DNA of 64,000 nucleotides, taken from positions 14,464,341-14,528,340 of the forward strand of contig JANJXV010000025.1 of assembly GCA_024803745.1 (NCBI GenBank), given 5' to 3'. Below, piece after piece: positions 33,734 to 44,215 of the stretch. This stretch comes from Megascapheus bottae. Lineage: Eukaryota > Chordata > Mammalia > Rodentia > Geomyidae. The notes below the pieces were generated by a model. That model saw only the letters and a program-made list of their open reading frames with translations. It was not told the DNA's origin and did no database searches. Each line of letters starts with the position of its first letter. Position 1 is the first letter of the stretch. The translations under genes and the position numbers were made by a program.

Positions 33734-34814
33734 AGTGCAAGCCAACTACCACATCTGGAACTGCTCTGAAGGAACAGCTAGAGGAAGCTCTCATTTTCAA
33801 TAAACACAGAAACATATATCAGTGTTGGCAGCCTGGGGAATTTCATTGTCTTTACATCTTGAGTGTTGCCAAGAGAAGGTTTTTTTGAGTCCGAGGGAGG
33901 GGCTGAGCTGAGAGCAGCTCTCTCACAGGGGAGGCACCAAGATACCAGCCAACTTCTGGGCTTCTGGAAATAACTGGCCAAGTCCGACGCTGGTTGTACC
34001 TCTTCCATTTTCAGACATGGTATAGAAAAGTAAGTTTTCCTACTTTGAGACAGATCCCTACACTCTTGTAACATTGAAGAAAGAGTCTGTTCATCCTTCC
34101 CAAAGACCATTTAGCAGTCCTTGTAATGTCACAGTAAGCATGTAAACTCTCTGAGGTGACAAGCAGGGCTAGAAACCAGTGAAGGTCACTACACTGTGTC
34201 CCTCCACTTCTAATACACACATCACTCTGGTGTTTGTCTCTGTTTTGCTAGCTACTGTTTCCTTTACTCTGCTCTGCACTCAGACTAGACTTGCAGATAA
34301 CCCTGGGCAGCACAGCTGGGTATAAAAGAGAGTCATTTCATGGTGTTATTTAAGGTGGGCACCTCAGCCAGGAAGTTGACAAAAGCAAATATCAGAAGTA
34401 CAAAGCATCAGAGAGCAAAACAACAGGCACTGCTTTCTCTTCAGAGGGAAGAAAGAAGCTGAGTCACTGAGCGTCTGATTGAAGAGACGGCAAAATATAT
34501 CACAGAACAAAGATTCCACCTCCACCCTGGGTCACAGGACAGCTGCCTCGGAATGTGCACGAACACAGAAAAGATTTATTGCTTATGATAAAAGACATCT
34601 ATGGCAAGACATGCAGAACAAAGGACCATCTGACCCCTCACTAAACATAGCTTGCTTTATAAAAGGTTGATTTTTATATAATATTGCCAAACACTATTTC
34701 TGTACCTCTTTTAAAGGTAGAGACCAGTGAGTATTATTAACTCTATGTCAGATATCATTGTGGAAGCATGTGCTTCCTATGCCCCACCTGCCAATTTGCT
34801 ACTTGTGTGTACGG
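33734..34814. other. Unique noncoding sequence
   Basis: No recognised transposon. Contains a TATA-like 'gggtataaaagagag' at 34318-34332, but there is no gene downstream to support a promoter call. Confidence 0.4.
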
Positions 34815-34821
34815 GCGTGCG

Positions 34822-34864
<43 letters not shown>
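34815..34864. repeat. (GC)n-(AC)n alternating tract, Z-DNA-prone
   Basis: Fifty bases of unbroken purine-pyrimidine alternation: GCGT and a (GC) run to about 34830, then (AC)17. No SINE end is recognisable beside it. Confidence 0.92.
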
Positions 34865-34867
<3 letters not shown>

Positions 34868-36279
34868 TTAATACCCTTTCTTCCATTTGGGATGAAATCT
34901 GGGAAGCAATAGTATATCACTCGGGAATGGTGATTCACCATTGGAGAGAGACATAGTGAATTCAATCATTCAAGCCCAAGTTAATTGTCTAGTTCGAATT
35001 CTAAATACATAGATTAGGTGTATTCGTGTCTTTCTTGACAGGGTATTATGTACTATTGCCTGGCTGTCACCTGTCTTATCTTGCATACCTTTCACCTCTA
35101 TGCATGTTCCAGAGATCAAGCAGAAATTATCAGGAGCAAAAAGAAAAATTCTGGGGAAAGCAGTGTTTGTGGCTAGGCAGATCTGCTTCAGAGCTACTGA
35201 AGTATAAGGCCCGATTTTAACTGCTGCTCCACCCCATTTTGGTCCACAGGTACCCTGAAATAGTACTTCCTCTTTTGGGCTAACAAGCTCTTGCTGTGGC
35301 AATCTCAGTTGGTACAAGGACCTGAGGCAGATGGCAGCGGTGCTAGCAGCATGACATGAGGGCAGAGTTATTAAAGAAAACAACACAGGGTGTGACCCCT
35401 GCTTCCTTCCCTCTCAAGGTAGCCACTGCCAGAAGGGCATTTCTGCTTTCAGGAATATTAGAATTCCTTCCTTCCTTTAGAGAAACACTTTAGTATAGGC
35501 CAGTATTCCGTGAAGACTTCTGGCTTTAGTTTTTCAGATCACAAGCTCTTGGATCCAATATTTTATGATTCAACAAACTCTGATCTGATATTCCTTTTGT
35601 TGTCCCCCTCCCCCCGCAAAGGACATTGCAGTTGGGTGATGGTGGTTTTGGAAGCATCTTTAAAACATGTCTGTTTCTATGGCACTCTCCACCATGGACT
35701 ATGATACTTTATGGACCCCACCCCTCACTAGCTCCCACTACAGCATCAGCTCCATTTAATGAATCACCTCAGCACTTTGCAACGTGCCCCGCATCTTGTG
35801 CAACATCCCAGAGTGCTCAGTGACTACGCTCTGGCTGAAATGTACATGAGTGAGAACCAGTGTTTCTTCCCTCTGTACGGAAGACAGGAGACTGAGGTTT
35901 CAGAAAACTTTTATTAACGTCTCCTTCTGGGGGGACTCTTCTTGGACCCAGCCTCTGTCCTCACATTTCAGTCTCCAAGTATACTGTTAAACCATAACCA
36001 TTATGAGTCCTTTATTCTCACAACACTGCGCTATGTGTACATCACTGGGGTTGGTGGGGCAGGGGTGGAAGGGAGGGTTGCCACTCACGTGCACTGAAAA
36101 TGGGATACCATTATGATGCTCTTGCTGCTTATAGAAAAGCACTGGTGTCTACTCCTGCCTATCTCTAGGACAAGAGGTGCTGCAACTTTGAGTAGCCTAT
36201 TCCAGTGTGGAGAGTTTATTATGTCTGCACTGGAGGAGGAAATTCTCTTCTATCCATTAGCAATCCAGATTTATGCAGT
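34865..36279. other. Unique noncoding sequence, about 1.4 kb
   Basis: No recognised transposon. The 138-codon minus-strand frame at 34970-35386 has no domain I know and no splice context. Confidence 0.45.
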
Positions 36280-36475
36280 CTCGCCAGAGGTTCTCAGGAG
36301 GCAGCCCCTGGACCTCCATGGTATCTGTAAACTATGTAGAAATGCACATTCTCAGGTTCTCTTCAAGACCTACTAAATCAAGAACTCTGGAAGTAGGCCC
36401 AGCAAGCTGCGAAGTCCAGGGGGTACCCTACAGACTCACTGAGGGTCATGCATACAGCCTGATGCTGATTTAGCA
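36280..36475 (+). mobile_element. MER5-like hAT DNA transposon
   Basis: 'aggttctcaggaggcagccc', 'tagaaatgcacattctcagg', 'gacctactaaatcaagaact' and 'ctggaagtaggcccagcaag' follow the MER5A/B order. The 66- and 87-codon frames here are inside the transposon. Confidence 0.75.
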
Positions 36476-37072
36476 CCCTCTGTGGGTTTGACCTAAGTTT
36501 TCTCTGCATTGTTACATGTCAGGAAGAAGACGAGAACTGCACAGTTAGTGACAACTGGTGCTTTGGACAGGTCAGGGTACAACCATCTCAAGTCACCAGG
36601 CTGCCAACAGCTTCAGCTCTTTAATACTGAACACATAAGGCCCTGATGAGCAAAGTTGTCAAGAATTAAATTACTCCCATTTGTGAAGTCTCTATAAGAT
36701 CCTTCAGTGACAACTAGCCTCTTTTATGGGTCTTTAACTGTGTAATTAATAGGATAACTGTTACAAGTGCAACTTAAGTGCATATTATTTCTACTGGATT
36801 GGGTCGTAAATAAGTAATACAGCTTTTGGAAGTGGATGGGAGAGATAGGAGAAAGGCAAGGTCTGTTGGGAGCTGGGTGAGTGAAGCAGAACAGACTTGT
36901 CTTTCAAGCTCTATCTACCCTCTAGTGTATGAAGCCAGCCATTCCAGGGGTAAATCCAGCCATAATGGATTCTGTTTTACTTGGTGCCTGTGTGACATCC
37001 AAACTTCGGTCATTTGCCAGAAGGAGACATTTTCCAGGTTAGCCTCCCTCCCAGAACCCAAAATCTCAAACA
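36476..37072. other. Unique noncoding sequence
   Basis: No recognised transposon. AT-rich block 'gtgtaattaataggataact' at 36741-36760. Confidence 0.4.
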
Positions 37073-37075
37073 AAC

Positions 37076-37272
37076 CTGGGCACTGGTGGCTCACCAATAA
37101 TCCTAGCCTCTCAGGAGTCTGAGATCTGAGGATCACAGTTCAAAGCCAGCTTGGTGCAGAAAAGTCCATTAGACTCTTATCTCCAGTTAACTACCAAAAG
37201 GCCAGAAGAGGAATAGTGGCTTAAGTGGTATAGCACTAGCCTTGAATGAAAAAGCTAATGGACAGTGCCCAG

Positions 37273-37273
<1 letters not shown>
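37076..37273 (+). mobile_element. Dimeric SINE
   Basis: 7SL-like half at 37082-37195, slightly deleted after 'ggctcac', then ID-like half to 'gacagtgcccaggt', where it changes directly into a CA tract. The last about 30 bases of the SINE are missing. Confidence 0.9.

Positions 37274-37274
<1 letters not shown>

Positions 37275-37320
<46 letters not shown>
37275..37320. repeat. (AC)23 microsatellite inside/at SINE 3' end
   Basis: Pure AC tract that replaces the terminal part of the SINE. Confidence 0.98.
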
Positions 37321-37322
<2 letters not shown>

Positions 37323-37689
37323 TAGTCCAAACAACTTTTGAATAGAACAGAAGGGCAAGGGTTAGTTAAACTTCAAGATTGTCTGATTAACTATTCTATT
37401 GTGGCTTAGGAGCCTTGTCTACTTCCTACCCTAGCTAAAAATTCCCAGGTATGTCACCTGTCCTGTATCAGCTAGGGATTCAGAGCACTATCATTTTACT
37501 CTGGAATCCTAGACCACCTTTGCTTTTCCAATGGCCCTCTTGTCATTACAAAAAATAAAATCAAAACTTTTTTATGTATAAAGACAAATATAATCCAAGC
37601 TATGTGTGATTGCTACAAAATATCAATTATTGCATTCACTCTTCTTTCTGATTAAAATTAAAAGTTTAATAGGCTCCTAACAGAATTAT
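37321..37689. other. Unique AT-rich noncoding sequence
   Basis: No recognised transposon or supported gene. Confidence 0.4.
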
Positions 37690-38125
37690 GGGCCCGTAAT
37701 CATTTCCGAGGGTTACCGTAATGAAGCGCCACAGGCTAGGTGGTCGAAATAACAGAAGCGCCTTGTGTCACAGACCTGGAGATTGGCAGTCCAAGCTCCA
37801 GTGATTTCTTCTTCCAGACAGTGCTAGAGAATGATCTGTTCTAGACTTCCGCCCTCACTTCTTTAGGCTTTTGTCTTCTGACAGCAAGATTCTAGCCATC
37901 AAATGGCCTTCCCTCTCTGTACATGCCCGTCTTCAAATTTCCCCTTTCTATAAGGACACCCTTCATGTCCAATGAGGGCCTGTCCTACTATGGAATGACC
38001 TCATTGTTGCGTAACTGTGTGTGCTGGATGGCCTTATTTCCAAATAAAGTCACATTCTGAAGTACTGGGGATTAGGATGGCAGTATATGAATTTTGGGGT
38101 GGCAGGGCAGTATTCAACCCTTAAT
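37690..38125 (+). mobile_element. MLT1-like solo LTR (ERVL-MaLR)
   Basis: The order of blocks matches an MLT1 long terminal repeat as I recall it: 'gttaccgtaatgaagcgcca' near the start, then 'ggtggtcgaaataacagaag', 'ttctataaggacacccttca', 'ttatttccaaataaagtcac' and 'tactggggattaggatggca', ending 'attcaaccctt'. It is a solo LTR with no internal coding sequence. MaLR elements are very old endogenous retrovirus relatives and are inert here. Confidence 0.8.
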
Positions 38126-38246
38126 AGGAAACTAGGCCCTTTACCTAATAGATAAAATATAAGATAAACACAAGAGGGAAGCTTGAGGACTTCGGAAACA
38201 TCAGCTATGAGATGAAGGCCCACAGGGGCTCGGGGAAGGAAGGAAT

Positions 38247-38322
38247 GTCTGTTTGTCTGTCTGTCTGCTTGTCTATCTACCAACCTACCTACCTACCTGC
38301 CTGCCTGCCTACCAATCCATTC
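38247..38322. repeat. (CTGT)n-(CTAC)n-(CTGC)n compound tetranucleotide repeat
   Basis: CTGT, CTAC and CTGC units succeed each other over about 75 bases. Confidence 0.92.
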
Positions 38323-38700
38323 ATTCACTCTCATCTACTCATCGTTCCTAGAGAAAATAGTTCAGGGTTGAAGTACTCATCAGGGACTATTTTGCGTGAG
38401 CCAATTTATACAAGTAACTTAATTTCTAGTTTGACAAAATGATTCCCAGAAGACAGAATGGTGGAGTGACTCTAAACAAGAAGCACAGGACACTGAGATG
38501 AGCACGTTAAATGGTAACCCCCTGTATAATGTTTTTGAATTCAGAAAACCTAAATTAAAAAGGAAAAAAAAACCCAGAAACTTAGTTTCCTTCAATGTCC
38601 TGTTAAATCTGGTTTAGGCAAAGCCTTAAGCCTGCCAGGGTCCGGCTCTCTTTCTACCCTATCAGTTGACTCTTGCATGTTTCTTTTGTGGCCCATTATT
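38323..38700. other. Unique noncoding sequence
   Basis: No recognised transposon or supported gene. Confidence 0.4.
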
Positions 38701-38795
38701 CTTTCCTCCTCCTCCCACCTCCTGCTCTTTAAGTAGTTGCACAAAGGAATTGCCATTTTAAAAGCAGTTTATGAATACAATATATTTTGATCAAT
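38701..38795 (-). mobile_element. Old L1 3' end fragment, minus strand
   Basis: 'agtagttgcacaaaggaatt' is the reverse complement of the plus-strand block 'aactcctttgtacaactact' at 42996-43015. The pyrimidine-rich patch lies at 38703-38720. Confidence 0.5.
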
Positions 38796-38804
38796 TTTTC
38801 ATTT

Positions 38805-39022
38805 TTTTTGGGGGGGGGGGAGATGGGACTTGAACTTAGGGCCTGGGCGTTCAAGGCCCGCACTTTAACACTTGGAGCCACAGCTCCACTTTCAATTTTT
38901 GAGTGAGTGATTGGAGGTAAGAGTTTCATGGGGACTTTTCTGCCTGTGCTAGCCTTCAACTGTGATTCTCAGATCTCAGCCTCCTGAGTAGCAAAGATTA
39001 CAGGCATCCATCACCATTGTCC
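38805..39022 (-). mobile_element. Dimeric SINE, minus strand
   Basis: ID-like half complement at 38820-38895 and 7SL-like half complement ending 'gattacaggcatccatcacc' near 38996-39015. It lies after a T8/G12 run at 38802-38821. Confidence 0.85.
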
Positions 39023-39074
39023 AAGTCTCCCCAGCTATCTTTATCAGAGAAAAAAAGGTTGCGATTGCACTTGA

Positions 39075-39185
39075 TGCTTTATGCACTGGCGAACCACCAG
39101 GGCCTGGCCACATTGTTCTTCAACAGGGATTTCCCCCAATCTCTACCTCCCAAGTAGCTAAGGTTACCGGCTTGAGACCCTGGCT
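39075..39185 (-). mobile_element. SINE 7SL-like fragments, minus strand
   Basis: Two short pieces: 'ggcgaaccaccagggcctgg' (39089-39108) and 'ctcccaagtagctaaggtta' (39147-39166), the latter continuing to 'cggcttgagaccctggctc'. Probably one rearranged or two overlapping fragments. Confidence 0.55.
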
Positions 39186-39565
39186 CTTCACAGATGAGAG
39201 CAAACAGAAGGGGAAGAAAAGCTTTGCCCATGTCCTCTTAATACAGGTCTTCTCTCCTCATCTGACTCCCGTCTTCTTTTTGGAAAGAGAGAAAGCATGC
39301 GGGAAAACTGGAAAGGACACCAGAGATTATCATTTCCTTTTCTGTGGATCAATTTTTGAAAGTTACTCTCAGTCTACAGCAACAAAGGCCTCTGGATCCT
39401 TTCTCAGTCTGTGGCTCCATGGTTGAATTCTCAAAGGATTTGAGAAACCCAAACACTATGCCAGGGTTTACCGTCTGTGTTTCCTCTGCACCCCAATACA
39501 GAGACATAAAATAAAGAAGCTCGGCCAAGGGGGCCCAGAGAAGGACAGGTGAAATATTATGTGGA
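39186..39565. other. Unique noncoding sequence
   Basis: No recognised transposon or supported gene. It ends at the target site of the L1 insertion. Confidence 0.4.
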
Positions 39566-39581
39566 CTTGGCCTGTTCATTT

Positions 39582-40054
39582 GTTTATTTATTTTTCATAT
39601 ATTTTTATTGTAATTAATAGAAGGGTTACATGATATTTGCTAGGTAGATGGTGCATTAATTCCCATACATTGATACCCTTTCACATGTCTTGGTCCCCAT
39701 TTCCCTCCCCCCAACTCCCACCCCTCATCTTGTTTTTCCCCATTCCCTATCCAATTTCAAATAACCAAATACAAATATATCTGATATATCAGGTAACAAA
39801 GTGAGATACTGTAACAATATGAGATAACCAAGGGACAGCAAAAGAGATGAGAGATAACATAGTACATTAAGGACAACAATCATTCATTATATGGCTTACG
39901 TTTCTATATCCTAGAGATCCTTTCATTTAGTGTCCTACTATATGGCCTTTTGTATCTAGGTTTTGCTCTATTGCAAATCTCTGTTAGGAGAGCCCAAGGT
40001 TTCTACTGATTATGACAAATGAGGGAAACCATTTGAGCCTAAGTTCCTTTGAGT
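39582..40054 (-). mobile_element. 5'-truncated L1 on minus strand with target-site duplication
   Basis: Reads in reverse as the same L1 3' end as the copies at 1-543, 8633-8949 and 50960-51421. The 16-base direct repeat 'cttggcctgttcattt' flanks it at 39566-39581 and 40055-40070. Its 5' end starts at 'actcaaaggaac', within about three bases of the truncation point of the 50960 copy. The C-rich run at 39699-39725 is the complement of the G-rich 3' UTR run. Confidence 0.94.
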
Positions 40055-40070
40055 CTTGGCCTGTTCATTT

Positions 40071-40371
40071 AAACTGTGAAAGCTCCAGCTTATTCATACA
40101 CACACAATTGGGTCTGGAGAAAACAACAACAAGAAGCATTCACAACCCTTTCTGTATCTGAACCAGAGTCGAAAGGCCCCCAAAACAATGCCAGTCAGGC
40201 TAAGTGGAAAACTGGGTGCTGGAGAGGTGGCTCTGTCTGAACAGACAGTGCTAAATGTCAGAAATATCTTGGAGGATCCCCATGCTAGAAATCAAAAGCT
40301 TGCTAGAATTAGAAGCATGAGGCACTGGTGCCTGGCTCATGTATTTCTTTTACGTGATCTAATCTTTCCAT
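40071..40371. other. Unique noncoding sequence
   Basis: No recognised transposon or supported gene. Confidence 0.4.
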
Positions 40372-40418
<47 letters not shown>

Positions 40419-40419
40419 A
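40372..40419. repeat. (ATC)16 trinucleotide repeat
   Basis: Pure ATC units. The His-rich peptide predicted through it (40188-40583) is an artefact. Confidence 0.98.
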
Positions 40420-40421
40420 TT

Positions 40422-40490
40422 GCTGGCACTAGGGTTTACCCTTCCTCGGCTGGAACTCTGACACCTGAACCATACTTACAGCCCATTAAC
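40422..40490 (-). mobile_element. Possible ID-like SINE remnant
   Basis: 'gctggcactagggtttaccc' and 'gacacctgaaccatacttac' resemble the complement of an ID monomer. Weak. Confidence 0.35.
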
Positions 40491-40884
40491 ATTTTAGTTA
40501 TGCTTCAGGTAATATTTATTTTTTTCCTCCAAGGGTTGGATCACAGGCATGTACCACTATACCTATCTTGTCTGATGAGGTGAAGTCTTGCTAATTTTTT
40601 GCTTAAGCTAATCTCAGACCTGAGGCAGCATAGTCCGCTCACTTCTAGCTCTTGCCTGATGTTTAGGAATTTAACTACAGAATACCCTGTGAATGCAGTT
40701 CCAGAGATGGAAATGGTAAAGGGGAGAATAATGGGCAACACATGACCCAGCGTAGTATATCTTCAACAACCTGTAGCATCCAGATCCATTCCAAATACCT
40801 CAACTGACCAGTCATACATGACACTGTCAGGCTGGGGAGGAAGTACAAAGCCCTAGGCTCAAATCCCAGTATCTCCTGAATGCA

Positions 40885-41010
40885 ATATATACATATACAT
40901 ATGTAATATATATGTGCCACATGCATGTGATCTATGTAACAGTGTGATGTATATGCAATACATGCAACATACACACACACACACACATATATATGAGATA
41001 CACACACAAT
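40885..41010. repeat. Degenerate (TA)n/(CA)n repeat
   Basis: TATA/CATA units at 40886-40915 and CA/TA at 40967-41010. Confidence 0.8.
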
Positions 41011-41045
41011 ATTGACCATTATCGAGAAATGAAACACGAAAGACA

Positions 41046-41272
41046 GATACTGGTGGCTCATGCCTGTAATCCTAGCTGGAGTTCAGGAGGCTGAACTCTA
41101 GGATCTCAGTTCAAAGCCACCCAGGGCAGGAAAGGCCCTGAGACACTAATCTCTGATTAACCATCTAAAAATCCAAGTGCTGCTGTGGTTCAAAGTGGTA
41201 GAGTTTTAGCCTTGAGCAAAAGAGCTCAGAGACAGAACCCAGGCCTCTGAGTTCAGGCCCTACAACCAGGAA
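41046..41272 (+). mobile_element. Dimeric SINE
   Basis: 7SL-like half at 41050-41165, with 'ggagt' inserted between 'cctagct' and 'tcaggagg', and ID-like half at 41175-41270. Confidence 0.88.
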
Positions 41273-42065
41273 AAAAAGATGAGATAGGAAAAGAAAGGCT
41301 AGGATGCCAGTGCTCCAGGTTCAAATCCCAAGCAGAAATTTCATGCTATAGGGATACAATTCTATAGAGGTACGGGGTGCTTACTGAGAACCTCAAGGCT
41401 CATTGTATCAGGTCAATGTCTCAGATGGGGCTCCCCAGCCTTGCTGTGAAGACTTGGGAGCCAGGTGGCCTCAATGGCATTAGGGACTCTGGACAATTGG
41501 TAATAGGGTTCTAGTCCTCTTCTTCCAATTTCTTCCTTAGAGCTACACACAGGGAGCGTGTCAGCTTGTTTGAGCCTCTTTGTTATTCATGGGAGAGCTT
41601 CAGCACCTTAAGCTTATTCTTTCCCACTTCCCGCATGACCACAGCTGACCCTGCACCAGCCGCAAGCCAACTGTGCAAGTCCCCTTGTGAGCCAAGATGC
41701 TGTGCCGTGCCAAGCTCTCTGGAGATGGTACCTGCAGGTGCCTGCCCTGCCAGTCAAACAAAAGCTGCTCTCACAGCATTTAGGTAGCCTCCTCCAGGAA
41801 GCCATGCGAGATTAACTAAAGAAAAATGCGAGTGATTCCCATGACCCCAGCTGAAGATACATAGGTGATTCTAGGAGATCTTGTCTCTCATACTCATCAT
41901 ATGTCGTGGTCTGTCCTTTGTCCTGTGACTCTTTTTAGAAAGTCATAACTTGATTTTGTCACTTATTGCAAAATTGATATAATCTCATGGTACATAGTTG
42001 GAAATGCAAACCAAATCTAGAAAAATATTTAAGAGAAAGTAGAAGTCAATGAAATGTCAGGACTT

Positions 42066-42067
<2 letters not shown>
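41273..42067. other. Unique noncoding sequence
   Basis: A short ID-like remnant near 41295-41330 ('ccaggttcaaatcccaagca'). The 73-codon frame at 41566-41787 has no domain. No gene supported. Confidence 0.4.

Positions 42068-42123
<56 letters not shown>
42068..42123. repeat. (GT)28 microsatellite at a minus-strand SINE 3' end
   Basis: Pure GT tract abutting the SINE at 42125. Confidence 0.98.
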
Positions 42124-42124
<1 letters not shown>

Positions 42125-42126
<2 letters not shown>

Positions 42127-42345
42127 TAAAGGGGCTTGAAATCAGGGCTTAGGCACTGCCTCCTAGTTTTTACACTCAAGGCTAGTGCTCTACCATTTGA
42201 GTCACAGCTCCATTACTGACTTTTTGGTGACTAGTTGGAGGTAGGGGTCTCGCAGACTTTCCTGCCTGGGCTCACTCTGAACCATGATCCTCAGTATTAC
42301 AGCCTCCTGAGTAGCTAGGATGACATGTATAAGCACTTGGCAACC
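42125..42345 (-). mobile_element. Dimeric SINE, minus strand
   Basis: ID-like half complement at 42135-42215 and 7SL-like half complement ending 'gtagctaggatgacatgtat' near 42311-42330. Confidence 0.87.
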
Positions 42346-42759
42346 ACAAATTTCTTTACCCATTGAGCAATGAGGGACATGTAGGCCGATTCCATCCTGT
42401 GGCTATAATGCTATGATGAACACAGGTGTACAGGAAGAATTTGTTCGATCCAGATCCTTTCATAAATGTGTTCACTCTTAACAGTTACAGGCACCAATTA
42501 AACAGAGGTTAATTCTCACAGTGAAGAAGCGGTAGCACTCCTTGTTTGCACACATGTCCAACTCAAAGTTGGGCTAAATCTATACAGGCATATAGAACAG
42601 CAGCCGTCTTATAACCTGAAGAGGAAGACGAATGAAATCTAATCCCTATTCCTTCTTGTATCTTTTTACACAGGTTACACGTAAAGCACCTGTGCCATTT
42701 TGTTCCAAGCTCTCTACTTCTAAAGCTTTGGCAAGCAGATCCATGGAGATGATTTGGCT
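42346..42759. other. Possible L1-related and unique sequence
   Basis: 'cccattgagcaatgagggac', 'gccgattccatcctgtggct' and 'aatgctatgatgaacacagg' resemble L1 3' region wording in minus orientation (about 42358-42430). The rest is unassigned. Confidence 0.4.
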
Positions 42760-42839
42760 ATGTGTGCAGAAATGAGAAATCTAAGGGATTGAACAGGAGT
42801 AAAGAGGTTAAAGGGGGTGACACAGAGATACACTGTATA

Positions 42840-43045
42840 CATAAGCTGCTTTGTAAAATGGCAAAAAACTCAATATATAACCTGAATTTAAGAAAAGCAA
42901 AGGAAGAGGTAGATTGGGAGGGGTGGGTGAGAATGTCAAAAGGAGTGACACTGATCAAGACCCTGATCATAAAAACTTGCTTTGGTGAATGGCAACTCCT
43001 TTGTACAACTACTTACGGACAATAAAAATATTCTCCCTCATCCCC
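42840..43045 (+). mobile_element. Old L1 3' end fragment
   Basis: Ends with 'gcaactcctttgtacaacta' and 'cggacaataaaaatattctc', including an AATAAA signal. A purine-rich block at 42893-42935 precedes it. The same ending appears at 45636-45715. Confidence 0.6.
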
Positions 43046-43949
43046 CTCCCAAGAAAAAGCTCTCAAAATAGAGACCTCAATTCCTGAATTAAGCATGCCA
43101 CTTATGGCCCCCAAGTTCAGGGTCCTCGCATATTAAATCTGGGTGACAATGATGACACTTGCTTGTACCTTACACTCTGGTGCACAGCCAGTGACAAAGC
43201 TCCCAGTGTGACGTGCGTGCCTCTTCTGCAGCCCACAGCCAGAGATGGTGCCCGTGGTAGCTGGAAGAACCCAGGACTCTTCTCCCCAAGGCTACCAGTG
43301 GATCTTTTTGAGCCCTTCCTGGTATGTTCTCAGAGTTGGGAACCAGGGAGAAGTAAACTCAGTCCTAGGAAACCTACAGGGAACTGGACAACTTCCCTAG
43401 CTCTTTTCATCCAGGTCCTCCATGCTTATTAAATGGAAATGCTGGAGGTGCAATGGTCTCAGGCCAGGGTTCTGCGGAGTCCAGCCAATGCCTGGCTGCT
43501 GGCGCACCCTGGGCTGACAGTGATTTCATCTGTTGGCTCCCAACTCAATGGACTCTGTTCTTTCTGAGAGGCCATTTTGTGACTTGTGTTCAGACTGCTT
43601 CATTCATGCAGACTGAAATTCGCTCCTCTTTTGTTCAAAATTAACCCTACCTTATACAAGGGAGCCCAAAAGAATCTGAATGAGACAGGGTTGTGTAGCT
43701 CTAAATTCTCATGGTGGGGGTGGGGGACTTTCTTTGTTTTCCAAGATTCCATGAGCATGTCATTCACACATAGAAACAGTCTCATGGCCAGGCCAAGGCC
43801 CGTGGCGTACACAAGGGTCTTCCCCTCCCAGAATCTGCACCTTGGACTATGGACAGAAAGTCAGACATGCATCTATCTGCAGTCCAAGCAGGGCTCCTTT
43901 TCTGTTTTGTTTTGTTGTTGTTGTTGCTGTTGTTGTAGTTAAGATCAAT
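43046..43949. other. Unique noncoding sequence with (TTG)n at 43907-43935
   Basis: Several overlapping frames of 63-118 codons on both strands show no domain. The TTG repeat translates to Cys/Val runs, which explains the longest one. Confidence 0.4.
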
Positions 43950-43954
43950 ACTCT

Positions 43955-44215
43955 GCTCTGTCCTCCCCCTTTACCCCTCCTCTTCCCTCTTCTCTTTCCC
44001 CACCTTCACTCCTATCCCCTTCTCCTCTCTTTCCTCCCATCGCTTCTCCCTTCTCCTTCCCCTCTCTCTTCTCCTTTCTCTCTCCCTCTCCCTGTCTCTC
44101 CCTTCCTCTACCTATCTCACCCTTCATTTCCCTCTCCCTCTCTCTTCCCTGCCTCTCCCTCTCATTTTCCCTCCCTGTCTCCCTCTCTCTTTTCCCTCCC
44201 TCCAGCCTCCCCAAA
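43955..44215. repeat. Polypyrimidine (CT-rich) tract, about 260 bases
   Basis: Almost only C and T on the plus strand, with CCCT, CTCT and TTCC units. It yields Pro/Ser/Leu-rich and Glu/Arg/Gly-rich frames on the two strands, both artefacts. Long mirror-like homopurine-homopyrimidine tracts can form triplex (H-DNA). Confidence 0.93.

Noticed and set aside
34318..34332. TATA-box-like 'tataaaag'
   Set aside because: No initiator, CpG content or transcript downstream; chance occurrence is likely.
34970..35386. 138-codon minus-strand frame
   Set aside because: No recognisable domain; nothing beyond what is expected by chance in 64 kb.
37690..38125. Exon-like conserved-looking block
   Set aside because: Block order matches an MLT1-type LTR, so repeat origin explains it.
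40188..40583. His-rich 131-codon frame that could suggest a metal-binding protein
   Set aside because: The His run is the (ATC)16 repeat.
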